A program made the translations under genes and the position numbers. The notes beneath the pieces are model-generated. The model did no database searches. It was given only the letters and a program-made list of their open reading frames with translations, and had not been told where the DNA came from. A DNA stretch of 64,000 nucleotides from Planctomycetota bacterium. Its GTDB lineage: Bacteria; Planctomycetota; B15-G4. Positions within the stretch are counted from its first letter, which is position 1. Every line of letters starts with the position of its first letter. Positions 18,794 through 27,594 of the stretch are shown here, in pieces. The stretch lies in contig JACKHP010000002.1 of the NCBI GenBank assembly GCA_020638905.1, positions 62,001 through 126,000 on the forward strand. The letters run 5' to 3'.

Positions 18794-21700
18794 ACCACGA
18801 CCGGCTCGTGATCCTCGCCTCCGCCGGGACGGGCAAGACGTTCCAGCTCACGAACCGCTACCTCGGACTGCTGGCGCGCGGCGTCCCGCCCCAGGCCGTG
18901 CTGGCCACCACGTTCACGCGCAAGGCGGCGGCCGAGATCCTCGACCGCGTGCTCGCGCGCCTCGTCGAAGCGTCCGGCGACGAGGCCGCGGCGCGGACGC
19001 TCGCCGCCGCGGTCGACGCACCGGACCACGACGCGACGGCCTGGCGCCGGCTGCTCGTGGAGTTCGCGCGCGGCATCGACCGCTGCCAGGTGCGCACGAT
19101 CGACTCGTGGTTCGTGCACCTCGCCATGCTCTTCGGCCTCGAGGCCGGACTCCCGTCGGGCTGGCGCCTGGCCGAGAACGCCGACGAGGGCCTGCTCGTC
19201 GACGCCGCCGTGGCGCGCGTGCTGCGCGAGGCCTCGGTGCACGAGATCGCCGCGCTGATCCACTCGCTCAAGAAAGAGGGTGCGGGTTTCGTGCGCGGCG
19301 TGCACCAGGCCCTGCGCTCGGTGGTGCGCGACGCGCACGACCTCTACCGCGTGAGCACGCCCGAGGCCTGGGCCGGCCCGAGCGGAGGACACGCGCTCGA
19401 CGACGCCGCGCTCACGGCGGCCCTCGACGCCGTGCGTGCGCTCGACCTCCCGCAGACGAAGAGCGGCAAGCCGCGCAAGCACTGGACCGACAACGTCGCC
19501 CACATCCTGCACGACGTGGGCGAGGGACACTGGGACGCCTTCCTCGACCGCGGCCTGGTCAAGAAGGTCCTCGCCGGCGAGGACACCTTCGACAGCGCGC
19601 CCATCGAGGACGACGTGCTCGCGCCCGTCCTGCGGCTCGTGGCCCACGCCACCCACCACGTGCTGGCCAAGATCGCGCGGACGACCCGGGCCTACCACGA
19701 CCTGCTCGAGCGCTACGACCTGGCGCACCGGGCCGTGAAGCGCGCCGCACGCACGTTCGAGTTCGGCGACCTGCCGCAGCTCGTGCTCGACGCCCTCGGC
19801 GGATCGCGCGGCGGCGTGGCCGATCCCGCCCAGCGCGAACGCCTGGCCCACGCCGTGGCCTTCCGCATGGACGGCCGCGTCGAGCACCTGCTGCTCGACG
19901 AGTTCCAGGACACCTCGCTCGTGCAGTGGCAGGCCGTCGAGCCGCTGGCCGAGCGCGCGATCGCGTCGGCCGTCGAGCAGCGCGGCGGATCGTTCTTCTG
20001 CGTCGGCGACGGCAAGCAGTCGATCTACGGCTGGCGCGGCGGCGAGTCGAGCATGCTGGCCGAGCTCACGCAGCGCTTCCCGGCGCTGCACGCGCAGCCG
20101 CTGGGGACGAACTGGCGCAGCTCGTCCGTGGTGCTCGACGCGGTGAACCGGGTCTTCTCCGGCATCGGCGAGAACACGGCGCTGGCCGACGAACCGCCGC
20201 TGCGGGCGGGCGCGCGCCTCTGGCACCGCGCGTGGCAGACGCACACCGCCGCGCGCGAGCTGCCCGGCGCGGTCACGCTGCGCGAGGTCGACACGTCCCG
20301 CGGGAAGCAGGCCGTGCTGCGCCGCTGCGCCGAGCACGTGGCCGAGCTGGCGCGCGAGGCACCCGGCGCGAGCATCGGCGTGCTCGTGCGCCGCAACGCA
20401 CCGATCCCGTACCTGATCCATCAGCTCAGGCTGCTCGGCGTGCACGCCAGCGGCGAGGGCGGGACGCCGCTCACCGACGCCGAGTCGGTGCAGCTCGCGC
20501 TCTCGCTGCTCGTGCTCGCCGATCATCCCGACGACGCCGCCGCGCGCTTCCACCTCGCCACGTCGTGCCTGGCCGTCGCGCTGCGCCTCGACCCCGAGCG
20601 CGACGGCGAGCACGACCCGGAGCTGGCCTTCGTCACGCTCGCCGACGTGCGCGCGCGCGGCGGATCCGCGTCCGAAGCCGAAGCCGAAGCCGAAGCCGAA
20701 GCCGAAGCCGAAGCCGAAGCCGACGCCGACGCCGACGCCGACGACCCGGCGGCCGCGTCCCGCCGCTGGACGCGCGAGGTCTCGCGCCGTGCGTCGCGCC
20801 TCTCGCGGGCCTGGCGGCGACGGCTCGTCGAGCGCGGCTACGGCGAATCGCTCGCGGCGCTCAAGCGGCACGTCGACGCGGCACCCGCCCTCGGGTCGCT
20901 CGATCGGCGGCGCTTCGCCCAGCTCGTCGACCTGGCCTTCGCCTGGGACACACGCGCGAGCCTGCGTCCCGCCGAGTTCGTCGACTTCGTGCGCAGCGAG
21001 TCGGTCGAGGACCCGTCCCGCGCGCGGGTCAAGGTCATGACCGTGCACGGCAGCAAGGGCCTCGAGTTCGACGCGGTCTGCCTGCCCGAGCTCGACGGCG
21101 CGTCGTTCCAGCGCGTCTCGGGCCTGCTCGGACGGCGTCCCAGCCCGTGGCAGGGAGTCGACCTCGTCGTGGCGCGCGCCGACCGCGGCCTCGCGTCGCT
21201 GGACGCCGAGATCGCCGCGCTCGTCGACGCCGAGACCGCGCGCGAGGTCGAGCAGGAGCTGTGCGTGCTGTACGTCGCGATGACGCGCGCGATCCGGCGG
21301 CTCGACATGTTCGTCGACGCCTCGCCCCGCGGACGACGCTCGTTCGCCGCGGTGCTGCGCGCGGCGCTGCCCGGCGTGCCGGACGAGGACGGCGTGCTGT
21401 GGACGCAGGACGGCAGCTCCGACGACTGGGCCGCGGGCATCGCGCCGTCCGACGACGACGTCGTCACGGGGGACGACACCTCGCCGTCCCCCGTCTCCGA
21501 CCCCGCGCCCGTCACCCGCGCGCCGTCGGACGCACGCACCCCGTCGGGCGCCCCCGACGCGCGCAGCGCGACCGACGCCGCGCGCGCCGGACAGCTCGAG
21601 CTCTTCGGCGGCGTGCGCGTCACGCGCGCGGCACCGTCGGCGCTCGAAGGCGGTGCCTGGGTGCACCCGCGCGACCTGCTGCGCAGCCGTCCCGAGGATC

Positions 21701-22215
21701 CGCGCACGTACGGCAGCCTGGTCCACCTCTTCTACGAGCAGGTCGCGTGGATCGACGCCCCGCTCGCCGACGACGAGACGCTGCGCGGGCTCGCGCGCGA
21801 GCGCCTCGGCGTCGGCCCGCGGGACGGCCTGCTCGCCCGGGCGCTGGCGGCCTTCCGCAGCCAGCTCGCGATGCCGACGGTGCGCGCCTGCCTGACGCGG
21901 CCCGAGGGTGCGCACGCGCTCTGGCGCGAGCGTCCGTTCCTCGTGCGCACGACGCCGCACGAGGGGCGCGCGCGCCTGCTGCGCGGCGTCTTCGACCGCG
22001 TCGTGCTGCACGGCGCGCCCGGGGCCTGGACCTCGGCGGAGATCCTCGACTTCAAGACCGACTCCGAGGCCGAGATCGCGGCGCGCGTCGAGACCTACCG
22101 TCCGCAGCTCGAGACGTACCGCGCGGCCCTGGCCGCCATGACCGGCCTCGACTCGGGAGCCGTCCGCTGCGCGTTGCTCTTCGTGGGCGCGGGTCTCGTG
22201 CGCGAGGTGGGTTGA
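18790..22215 (+). CDS. AddA/RecB-like UvrD-family helicase-nuclease
   Basis: A 1141-residue superfamily 1A helicase. The motifs are Walker A ASAGTGKT (10-17), Ia TTFTRKAAAEI, II LLLDEFQDTS, III GDGKQSIYGWRGGES, IV LGTNWRSS, V VMTVHGSKGLEFD and VI VLYVAMTRA. A RecB-type nuclease domain closes the protein (EILDFKTDSEAEI, then YRPQLETYRAAL). It starts with a GTG overlapping the previous stop by 4 bp. With its partner it would unwind and degrade DNA ends. An odd feature is a run of eight Glu-Ala plus three Asp-Ala pairs at about residues 629-650, encoded by a hexanucleotide repeat between motifs IV and V. Confidence 0.93.
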   Translation: MNHDRLVILASAGTGKTFQLTNRYLGLLARGVPPQAVLATTFTRKAAAEILDRVLARLVEASGDEAAARTLAAAVDAPDHDATAWRRLLVEFARGIDRCQVRTIDSWFVHLAMLFGLEAGLPSGWRLAENADEGLLVDAAVARVLREASVHEIAALIHSLKKEGAGFVRGVHQALRSVVRDAHDLYRVSTPEAWAGPSGGHALDDAALTAALDAVRALDLPQTKSGKPRKHWTDNVAHILHDVGEGHWDAFLDRGLVKKVLAGEDTFDSAPIEDDVLAPVLRLVAHATHHVLAKIARTTRAYHDLLERYDLAHRAVKRAARTFEFGDLPQLVLDALGGSRGGVADPAQRERLAHAVAFRMDGRVEHLLLDEFQDTSLVQWQAVEPLAERAIASAVEQRGGSFFCVGDGKQSIYGWRGGESSMLAELTQRFPALHAQPLGTNWRSSSVVLDAVNRVFSGIGENTALADEPPLRAGARLWHRAWQTHTAARELPGAVTLREVDTSRGKQAVLRRCAEHVAELAREAPGASIGVLVRRNAPIPYLIHQLRLLGVHASGEGGTPLTDAESVQLALSLLVLADHPDDAAARFHLATSCLAVALRLDPERDGEHDPELAFVTLADVRARGGSASEAEAEAEAEAEAEAEADADADADDPAAASRRWTREVSRRASRLSRAWRRRLVERGYGESLAALKRHVDAAPALGSLDRRRFAQLVDLAFAWDTRASLRPAEFVDFVRSESVEDPSRARVKVMTVHGSKGLEFDAVCLPELDGASFQRVSGLLGRRPSPWQGVDLVVARADRGLASLDAEIAALVDAETAREVEQELCVLYVAMTRAIRRLDMFVDASPRGRRSFAAVLRAALPGVPDEDGVLWTQDGSSDDWAAGIAPSDDDVVTGDDTSPSPVSDPAPVTRAPSDARTPSGAPDARSATDAARAGQLELFGGVRVTRAAPSALEGGAWVHPRDLLRSRPEDPRTYGSLVHLFYEQVAWIDAPLADDETLRGLARERLGVGPRDGLLARALAAFRSQLAMPTVRACLTRPEGAHALWRERPFLVRTTPHEGRARLLRGVFDRVVLHGAPGAWTSAEILDFKTDSEAEIAARVETYRPQLETYRAALAAMTGLDSGAVRCALLFVGAGLVREVG
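20674..20739 (+). repeat. In-frame hexanucleotide repeat (GAAGCC)8(GACGCC)3
   Basis: Eight tandem GAAGCC units are followed by three GACGCC units inside the AddA-like gene. They encode an acidic Glu-Ala/Asp-Ala linker. The unit keeps the frame, so copy number could vary by slippage without disrupting the protein. Confidence 0.95.
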
Positions 22216-22258
22216 GGCCGTCCGTCCGGGTCTCGCGCGCGGCGCGCCGCCCCCCGAC

Positions 22259-23008
22259 TCACGTGCGGTGGGCGACGTAGATCGTCGGGTCGCCGACCTT
22301 GAGGTGCGAACCGATCAGCCGCGCCGTGCCCTGCATGGCGTACGCGGCCAGGGTCCCGGCGAGGGTGCGGCACCTGAGGTTCGACCGCACGCCGATCAGC
22401 ACGAAGCCGTAGCGACGCAGGAACTCCTCGACTTGGCCGTTGGTGTACTCGGTCACGTGGTGCGGACTGTTGAACTCGACGGCCTTGCCGCGCGCGACGC
22501 GCCGGAAGTTCACCGTGCGGTAGCGGCTCGGCGTCGAGAACACGAGCCGGCCGCCCGGCATCAGCACCCGACGCACGCCGGTCAGCAGCGCCGGTGGCGA
22601 CTCGACGTGCTCGAACAGGTTGGCGCACACCACCGAGTCGAAGAGCCCGTCGGCGTACGGCAGGTCGCACGCGTCCGCCACGCAGAAGCGCACGGCGGGA
22701 TTGCGCTCGCGGTTGCGCTCGACCGCGGTGAGCGAGAGGTCGGCGGCGGCCACCGACGCGAGGCGGCCGGCGAGGTCGCTCGTGAGGTCGCCCTCGCCGC
22801 AGCCCAGGTCGAGGACGAACGGCCCGCGCGCCTCGCGCGCGATGACCTCGCGCCGGAAGCGGTCCCAGGTCGAGTTCTCGTCGTGGTACGGGTTGCCGTC
22901 GACGTACTCGTCCACCCGGGCGAGGTCGGCAGGGTCGATGAAGACCGGGACGCCGCGGACCACGGTGCGCGGCTCGCGCCCGTAGAGTTCCCTCGCTTCT
23001 TGCGGCAT
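22259..23008 (-). CDS. Class I SAM-dependent methyltransferase
   Basis: A 249-residue protein. Motif I is VLDLGCGEGDL (near 65-75), followed by AAADLSLTAVE (motif II acidic residue), DACDLPYADGLFDSVVCANLFEHV (motif IV region, seen in shorter pieces) and MPGGRLVFSTPS (post-motif III). This is the UbiE/COQ5-like Methyltransf_11 type. The substrate is unknown; a C-terminal tail rich in basic residues could touch lipids or glycans. The ATG at 23008 is chosen; an in-frame ATG at 23050 would add 14 residues. A TTGACC/TAGACT promoter lies upstream. The gene converges on the AddA-like gene with a 43-bp gap. Confidence 0.85.
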   Translation of the reverse strand: MPQEARELYGREPRTVVRGVPVFIDPADLARVDEYVDGNPYHDENSTWDRFRREVIAREARGPFVLDLGCGEGDLTSDLAGRLASVAAADLSLTAVERNRERNPAVRFCVADACDLPYADGLFDSVVCANLFEHVESPPALLTGVRRVLMPGGRLVFSTPSRYRTVNFRRVARGKAVEFNSPHHVTEYTNGQVEEFLRRYGFVLIGVRSNLRCRTLAGTLAAYAMQGTARLIGSHLKVGDPTIYVAHRT

Positions 23009-23082
23009 GCGGTGCCCTTTCGGCGGACGCGCGGCGGACGGCCCGCGCATGGGAGCGTCGGGCGACGTCGACCGCCGACACG

Positions 23083-23113
23083 AGTCTAGTCCCCCTTCCC
23101 GCGGGCGGGTCAA
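23083..23113 (-). promoter_or_regulatory. Sigma-70-type promoter of methyltransferase gene
   Basis: On the minus strand TTGACC (23113-23108) and TAGACT (23088-23083) are separated by 19 bp. The predicted start near 23076 gives a leader of about 70 nt to the ATG at 23008. Confidence 0.5.
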
Positions 23114-23130
23114 GGGGAGCTCGCGCGCGG

Positions 23131-23136
23131 TACAAT
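23131..23136 (+). promoter_or_regulatory. -10 element of DUF2892 gene
   Basis: TACAAT preceded by GCGG lies 61 bp before the ATG at 23198, with the gene's Shine-Dalgarno between. No clear -35 is present. It is divergent from the methyltransferase promoter. Confidence 0.4.
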
Positions 23137-23197
23137 GGGCGAGGCACCGCGAGCCGTCCCGACCCGCCGCACACCGACCCGTCTCGAGGTCACCGTG

Positions 23198-23434
23198 ATG
23201 AAGATGGAAGACTGGATCCGCGCCATCGCCGGCACGTTCGTGCTGGTGTCGCTCGCTCTCGGCACGTTCTACAGCCCGTACTGGTACTGGTTCACCGCGT
23301 TCGTCGGCGCGAACCTGCTGCAGTCGGCCTTCACGAAGTGGTGTCTGATGGAGATCATCCTCGAGAAGCTCGGCGTCGCGCAGCGTTCGTGCGCGGTCCC
23401 GAGCCTGCCGAACACGCCGGCCCGCGAGGCCTGA
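23198..23434 (+). CDS. DUF2892 (YgaP-like transmembrane) protein
   Basis: A 78-residue inner-membrane protein with two hydrophobic segments (IAGTFVLVSLALGTF and WYWFTAFVGANLLQSAF). A C-terminal motif follows, NLLQSAFTKWCLMEIILEKLG, matching in pattern the DUF2892/YgaP membrane domain (NLLQSxFTxxCPxxxxLxxLG). GAGGT at 23186-23190, 7 bp before the ATG, supports the start. In other bacteria this domain occurs alone or fused to rhodanese; its function is unsettled. There is no rhodanese or sulfur gene next to it here. Confidence 0.85.
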   Translation: MKMEDWIRAIAGTFVLVSLALGTFYSPYWYWFTAFVGANLLQSAFTKWCLMEIILEKLGVAQRSCAVPSLPNTPAREA

Positions 23435-23496
23435 CGTCCGATCGTCGGCTGCGTCGTACGTCGCACACCGCGCGCCGCGGGACGACCGCGTCCGCT

Positions 23497-23505
23497 TGCT
23501 ATGAT
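23497..23505 (+). promoter_or_regulatory. Extended -10 promoter of MFS gene
   Basis: TGCTATGAT fits the TGnTATAAT extended -10 consensus except for one base. The start codon is 30 bp downstream, giving a leader of about 20-23 nt. No -35 is seen, as expected for extended -10 promoters. Confidence 0.45.
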
Positions 23506-23534
23506 CGGGGACCGCTCCTCCCGGTCAGCCGCCC

Positions 23535-24896
23535 GTGACGTCCCCCGCACCTCCCGCCGCGCCGGCGCAGTCCGCGCCGAGCCCGCCGTGGAAGCGACGC
23601 ACCTTCGCGTCGTTCGCGGTGCCGAACTACCGCTGGTTCTTCGTCGGCCAGGGCACGTCGCTGGTGGGCAGCTGGGTGCGCTCGGCGGCCCAGGGCTGGC
23701 TCGTGTACCTGCTGACCGGCAGCGAGCTCATGCTGGGCACCGTGGCCGCGTGCTCGCAGCTCCCGCTCGTGCTCTCGCCGCTCGCGGGCGCGATCGCCGA
23801 CCGGCTCGACAAGCGTCGCTTCCTGATGGGGCTGGCGCTCGTCGCCATGTGCCTCACGCTCACGCTCGCCGGGCTCTCGTGGACCGGCTCCGTGCGTCCC
23901 TGGCACATCATGGTCGTGGCCGCGCTGGCCGGCGTCGAGATGGCCTTCGAGCTGCCCACGCGCCAGTCGTACGTGGTCGAGATGGTCGGACGCGAGCACC
24001 TGCACAACGCGATCGCCTTGAACTCGGCCATGTTCAACTCGGCGCGCATGATCGGTCCCGCGCTGGCCGGCCTGCTCATGGGTGCGTTCAGCGCGTCCGG
24101 CGCGGGCGGGGGCGACGCCGAGGCCTTGCGGCTGGCCTCGCTGCGCGGCATCGGCCTGTGCTTCCTCGTCGACGGACTCTCGTACCTCGCGGTGCTGTTC
24201 GCGCTCACGCGCATCCACACCGAGCGCACGCACGCGGCCAGCGAAGGCGGCTGGGCCGAGCGCCTCGGCGCGGGCTTCCGCTACGTCTCCGGCAACCGGC
24301 GTGCACGCGTGATCCTGCTGCTGCTCTCGGTCGCGGTCGTCTTCGGCTGGTCGTACATGGCGCTCATGGCGGCCTTCGCCCAGGACGTGTTGCACCTCGA
24401 CGAGCGCGGCTACGGTCTGCTCATGTCGTGCAACGGCCTGGGCGCGTGCGTCGGCGCGCTGTGGGTCGCGGGACGTCCCGAGGCGACCAGCCGGCGCGTC
24501 GTGCGGCGGCGCGTGTTCGGCGCGCTCTGGCTGTTCGGCACGATGGTGATCGTCTTCTCGCGCATGGCCGACCCGCGCCTCGCCGGCGCCGCCCTGGCCG
24601 TGGCCGGCTTCGGCGCCATCGCGTTCGTGTCCACGAGCAACACGCTCATCCAGCTCGCGGTGCCCGACCACCTGCGCGGCCGCGTGATGGGCATCTGGGC
24701 CCTCGTCTTCGGCGCCTCGATGCCCACCGGCTCGTGGCTCGTGGGCCTCGTCGCCGAGTGGACGGGTCCGCGCCAGGCCATCACGCTGAGCGCCATCACC
24801 TGCCTGCTGCTCTCGGGCCTCGTCTGGCTGCGCCTGCCGCCGCCGAGCGACGAACCCGTCCTCGCCGACGGCGCATCCGGCGCGGGACCCGAGTAG
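23535..24896 (+). CDS. MFS transporter (enterobactin-exporter-like family)
   Basis: A 453-residue protein from a GTG start. About 12 hydrophobic helices are visible. The MFS motif A loop appears as GAIADRLDKRRFL after helix 2, with FFVGQGTSLVGSWVRSAAQGWLV in helix 1, typical of the MFS_3/EntS-like exporters. A family hallmark, ELPTRQSYVVEMV, lies in the loop after helix 4. Export of small molecules by proton antiport is expected; the substrate is unknown. A cytosolic N-terminal tail of ~30 residues is Pro/Ala rich. The gene stands alone with its own promoter and ends at a strong hairpin shared with the pyrophosphatase gene. Confidence 0.9.
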   Translation: MTSPAPPAAPAQSAPSPPWKRRTFASFAVPNYRWFFVGQGTSLVGSWVRSAAQGWLVYLLTGSELMLGTVAACSQLPLVLSPLAGAIADRLDKRRFLMGLALVAMCLTLTLAGLSWTGSVRPWHIMVVAALAGVEMAFELPTRQSYVVEMVGREHLHNAIALNSAMFNSARMIGPALAGLLMGAFSASGAGGGDAEALRLASLRGIGLCFLVDGLSYLAVLFALTRIHTERTHAASEGGWAERLGAGFRYVSGNRRARVILLLLSVAVVFGWSYMALMAAFAQDVLHLDERGYGLLMSCNGLGACVGALWVAGRPEATSRRVVRRRVFGALWLFGTMVIVFSRMADPRLAGAALAVAGFGAIAFVSTSNTLIQLAVPDHLRGRVMGIWALVFGASMPTGSWLVGLVAEWTGPRQAITLSAITCLLLSGLVWLRLPPPSDEPVLADGASGAGPE

Positions 24897-24922
24897 CGCG
24901 CGGCGCGCGCTCGCCGCGCGCT
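24895..24922. terminator. Bidirectional terminator hairpin between MFS and ppa
   Basis: An 11-bp stem starting AGCGCGCGGCG pairs with its exact complement across a 6-nt loop. It fills the whole gap between the two convergent stop codons and includes bases of both. No U-tract is present. Confidence 0.5.
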
Positions 24923-25548
24923 CAGCCGGCGAAGACCTCACGGTAGTCGTCCATCGCGGCCTCGACCACGCGGCCCGCGTGCGCGCGGTCGTACGCGTTG
25001 GCCACCGACGCGGTGGACGCGCTGCCCGGCACGAGCTTGTACGTGGCGAAGTAGTGCATGAGGCGCTCGACCATCTTGTCCGGCAGCTCGTGCAGGTCGC
25101 GCACCCCGCCCCAGAACAGGTCGCCCTCGAGCACCGCGATGATCTTGTCGTCGGCCTCGCCGCCGTCGACCATCTGCAGCCCGCCCACGACGCGCGCGTC
25201 GAGCAGGATGTCGCCGCGCGTGATGGGACGCTCGCTCACCACGCACACGTCGAGCGGGTCGCCGTCGCCGCGTTCGACGCCGGCGCCGCCGAGCGCCGCC
25301 GTGCGCGCCCCGCAGTACGTGCGCGGCAGGAAGCCGTACAGCGTCGGCGGCTGCGCCGAGCTGCGCTGCGGGCGGTCGACGCGGATGTAGCCGGAGTCCT
25401 TGTCGATCTCGTACTTCACCGCGTCGAGCGGCGTGATCTCGACGTACGCGGTGACGAGGAACGGCGGCGCCTTGCCCGTGGGCAGCCCGTGCCAAGGGTG
25501 CGGACGCCAGCGGGACGGCTCGGGATGCGACGCGTGCATGTCCGCCAT
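24922..25548 (-). CDS. ppa: Inorganic pyrophosphatase, family I
   Basis: This enzyme hydrolyses pyrophosphate to two phosphates, driving biosynthetic reactions in the cytoplasm. The 208-residue protein carries the family I signature DGDPLDV, preceded by YCGARTAALGG. Other conserved acidic and basic residues appear in DKDSGYIRVDRP, YGFLPRTY, DDKIIAV and HYFATYK. The length and arrangement fit the larger family I variant rather than the ~175-residue E. coli type. ATG 25548 is used; ATG 25539 is also possible. The gene stands alone between a convergent exporter and a divergent peptidase. Confidence 0.93.
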   Translation of the reverse strand: MADMHASHPEPSRWRPHPWHGLPTGKAPPFLVTAYVEITPLDAVKYEIDKDSGYIRVDRPQRSSAQPPTLYGFLPRTYCGARTAALGGAGVERGDGDPLDVCVVSERPITRGDILLDARVVGGLQMVDGGEADDKIIAVLEGDLFWGGVRDLHELPDKMVERLMHYFATYKLVPGSASTASVANAYDRAHAGRVVEAAMDDYREVFAG

Positions 25549-25610
25549 CGTACGCCGCCCGGGTATCCTGGCCGCGCCTCGTCCCTTCGCGTCCCGCCCG
25601 GGTGCCCGCC

Positions 25611-27509
25611 ATGTCCGTCGCCGTGATCCTCGCGCTGTCGCTCGCCGTCCCGACCGGGGTCCCCGCCGCGCCCGGCGCGCCGGTTGCGCTCGCCGCGCTC
25701 GCACCGATCCTCACTCCGGCGGACGACGCTCCCGTCGACGAGGTGCGCGTCGGGCCGGCCGATGCCGCCACGCGTTCGGCGCTGCGCGACGTCGTCGAGG
25801 CGTGCCTCGTCGATCGCGGATCGCTGCAGGAGTTCCGCGCGTTCGCCACGTCGCCCCGGCGCATCGCACGTCTGGCCGCGTTCGACGCCGCGTGGACGGA
25901 CGCGCTGGTCGCGATGCCGTCGTCCGGCCTCGACACCGAGGCGCGCATCGACCGCACGCTGCTGCTCGAGCTCCTGCGGCACGCCGGCGCCGACGACGCG
26001 CGGCTCTCGGCGCGACTGGCCGAGTCGTCCGACCTGCTGCCCGCACTCGACGAGCTCGAGCAGCTCGAGGAGCAGCGCTGGATCGTCGCGCCGGTCGATC
26101 CCGCCGAGCTGGCCGAGCGCTTCGACGCGCTCACGAAGGACGTGCGCGCCGTGATCGCGCGCGTCCGCGCGGGACACGACGCGGCGAAGTCCGGCGCGGC
26201 CACGGAGCGTGCGGACGGATCCGAAGCCGAACCCGACGCCACGACCGACGCCGACACCTCCCCGTCCGACGCGCCCCTCGCGGTCGACGCGGTCACCGCC
26301 TTGCGTGCCGCGCGCTGGCTCGACGAGGGACGGCGCGCGCTGCGGCGTGTCTACGAGCACCACGCCGACTACGAACCCGGCTTCGCGTGGTGGGTCGAGC
26401 GTCCGTACGACGCGCTGTCCGAGGCGCTCGGCGATCTTCTGTCGCTGCTGCGCGAGGAGATCGCCGGGCAGCACGGCAAGCCCGACGATCCGCTCGTGGG
26501 CGACCCGATCGGACGCGACGCGCTCGTCGAGGGCATCCGGCACGAGATGCTCGCGTACACGCCCGAGGAGCTGCTCGCGATCGGCGAGCGCGAGCTGGCC
26601 TGGTGCGAGGACGAGCTGCGCAAGGCCTCGGCCGAGATGGGCTTCGGCGACGACTGGAAGGCGGCCCTCGCGCGCGTCAAGGACGATCACGTCCCGCCGG
26701 GCGAGCAGGACGCGCTCGTACGCGCGCTGGCCGACGAGGCCATCGCGTTCGTCGACGCACGCGACCTGGTCACGATCCCCGAGCTGGCGCGCGAGACGTG
26801 GCGCGTCGACATGCTCGACCAGGACGCCCAGCGCGTGCTCCCGTTCGCGGCCTACGGCGGCCAGAAGATGCTCGTCGCGTACCCCGTGCGCGAGATGGAC
26901 CAGGCCAGCAAGCTCATGGCGATGCGCGGCAACAACATCCCCTTCACGCGCATCGTCACGCCGCACGAGCTCGTCCCCGGGCACCACCTGCAAGGCTTCA
27001 TGGCGCAGCGCCACGCGACGCACCGACAGGCGTTCTCGACGCCGTTCCTGATCGAGGGCTGGGCGCTCTACTGGGAGATGCGCCTGTGGGACCTGGGCTG
27101 GGCGCGAGACGCCGCCGACCGCATCGGCATGCTCGTCTGGCGCGCGCACCGCGCGGCTCGCATCCTCGTCTCGCTGCGCTTCCACCTGGGCGAGATGACG
27201 CCGGACGCGATGATCGACTTCCTGGTCGAGCACGTGGGCTTCGAGCGTGACGGCGCCACGAGCGAGGTGCGCCGCTACGTCGGCGACGACTACGGTCCGC
27301 TCTACCAGTGCGGCTACATGATCGGCGGACTCGAACTGTGCGCGCTGCACGACGAGCTCGTGGGACCGGCCGGCATGACCGAGCGCGCGTTCCACGACGC
27401 GGTGCTCGAGCAGGGTCCGATCCCGGTCGAGATGATCCGCTGCGCGCTGCGCGACGAGGGCCCCGGCGACGACTGGCGTCCGGCGTGGCGATTCGCGGGC
27501 GACCCGTAG
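25611..27509 (+). CDS. DUF885 family secreted metallopeptidase-like protein
   Basis: A 632-residue protein beginning with a signal peptide (MSVAVILALSLAVPTGVPAA). The C-terminal half has the DUF885 metal site: HELVPGHHLQGF (HExxPGHH) near residue 455, followed by FLIEGWALYWE with the likely third ligand. The N-terminal half is helical with a Glu/Asp/Thr-rich linker near 200-225. DUF885 proteins are predicted zinc peptidases related to carboxypeptidase Taq-like folds; the substrate is unknown. The ATG at 25611 was preferred over an in-frame GTG at 25602. A TATCCT element at 25563-25568 may be its -10. Confidence 0.88.
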   Translation: MSVAVILALSLAVPTGVPAAPGAPVALAALAPILTPADDAPVDEVRVGPADAATRSALRDVVEACLVDRGSLQEFRAFATSPRRIARLAAFDAAWTDALVAMPSSGLDTEARIDRTLLLELLRHAGADDARLSARLAESSDLLPALDELEQLEEQRWIVAPVDPAELAERFDALTKDVRAVIARVRAGHDAAKSGAATERADGSEAEPDATTDADTSPSDAPLAVDAVTALRAARWLDEGRRALRRVYEHHADYEPGFAWWVERPYDALSEALGDLLSLLREEIAGQHGKPDDPLVGDPIGRDALVEGIRHEMLAYTPEELLAIGERELAWCEDELRKASAEMGFGDDWKAALARVKDDHVPPGEQDALVRALADEAIAFVDARDLVTIPELARETWRVDMLDQDAQRVLPFAAYGGQKMLVAYPVREMDQASKLMAMRGNNIPFTRIVTPHELVPGHHLQGFMAQRHATHRQAFSTPFLIEGWALYWEMRLWDLGWARDAADRIGMLVWRAHRAARILVSLRFHLGEMTPDAMIDFLVEHVGFERDGATSEVRRYVGDDYGPLYQCGYMIGGLELCALHDELVGPAGMTERAFHDAVLEQGPIPVEMIRCALRDEGPGDDWRPAWRFAGDP

Positions 27510-27525
27510 GACGCGACGCGCGTCC
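27509..27525 (+). terminator. Hairpin directly after DUF885 stop
   Basis: GGACGCG and CGCGTCC form a 7-bp stem with a 3-nt loop, beginning on the last base of the stop codon. It lies between convergent genes and may end transcription. There is no U-tract. Confidence 0.4.
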
Positions 27526-27594
27526 GCGTCGACGGCGCACGTTCCACGCCGCGAGGCGACCCGTGACGCGCGCGACGGCGCGCGGCCACGCAGG

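Noticed and set aside
14122..22215. A single 2697-codon open frame covering several genes
   Set aside because: It is open only because stop codons are rare at this GC. Only its last part (from the GTG at 18790) encodes a recognisable protein, and the earlier part is Arg/Ala/Pro-rich out-of-frame translation of the SDR and AddB-like genes.
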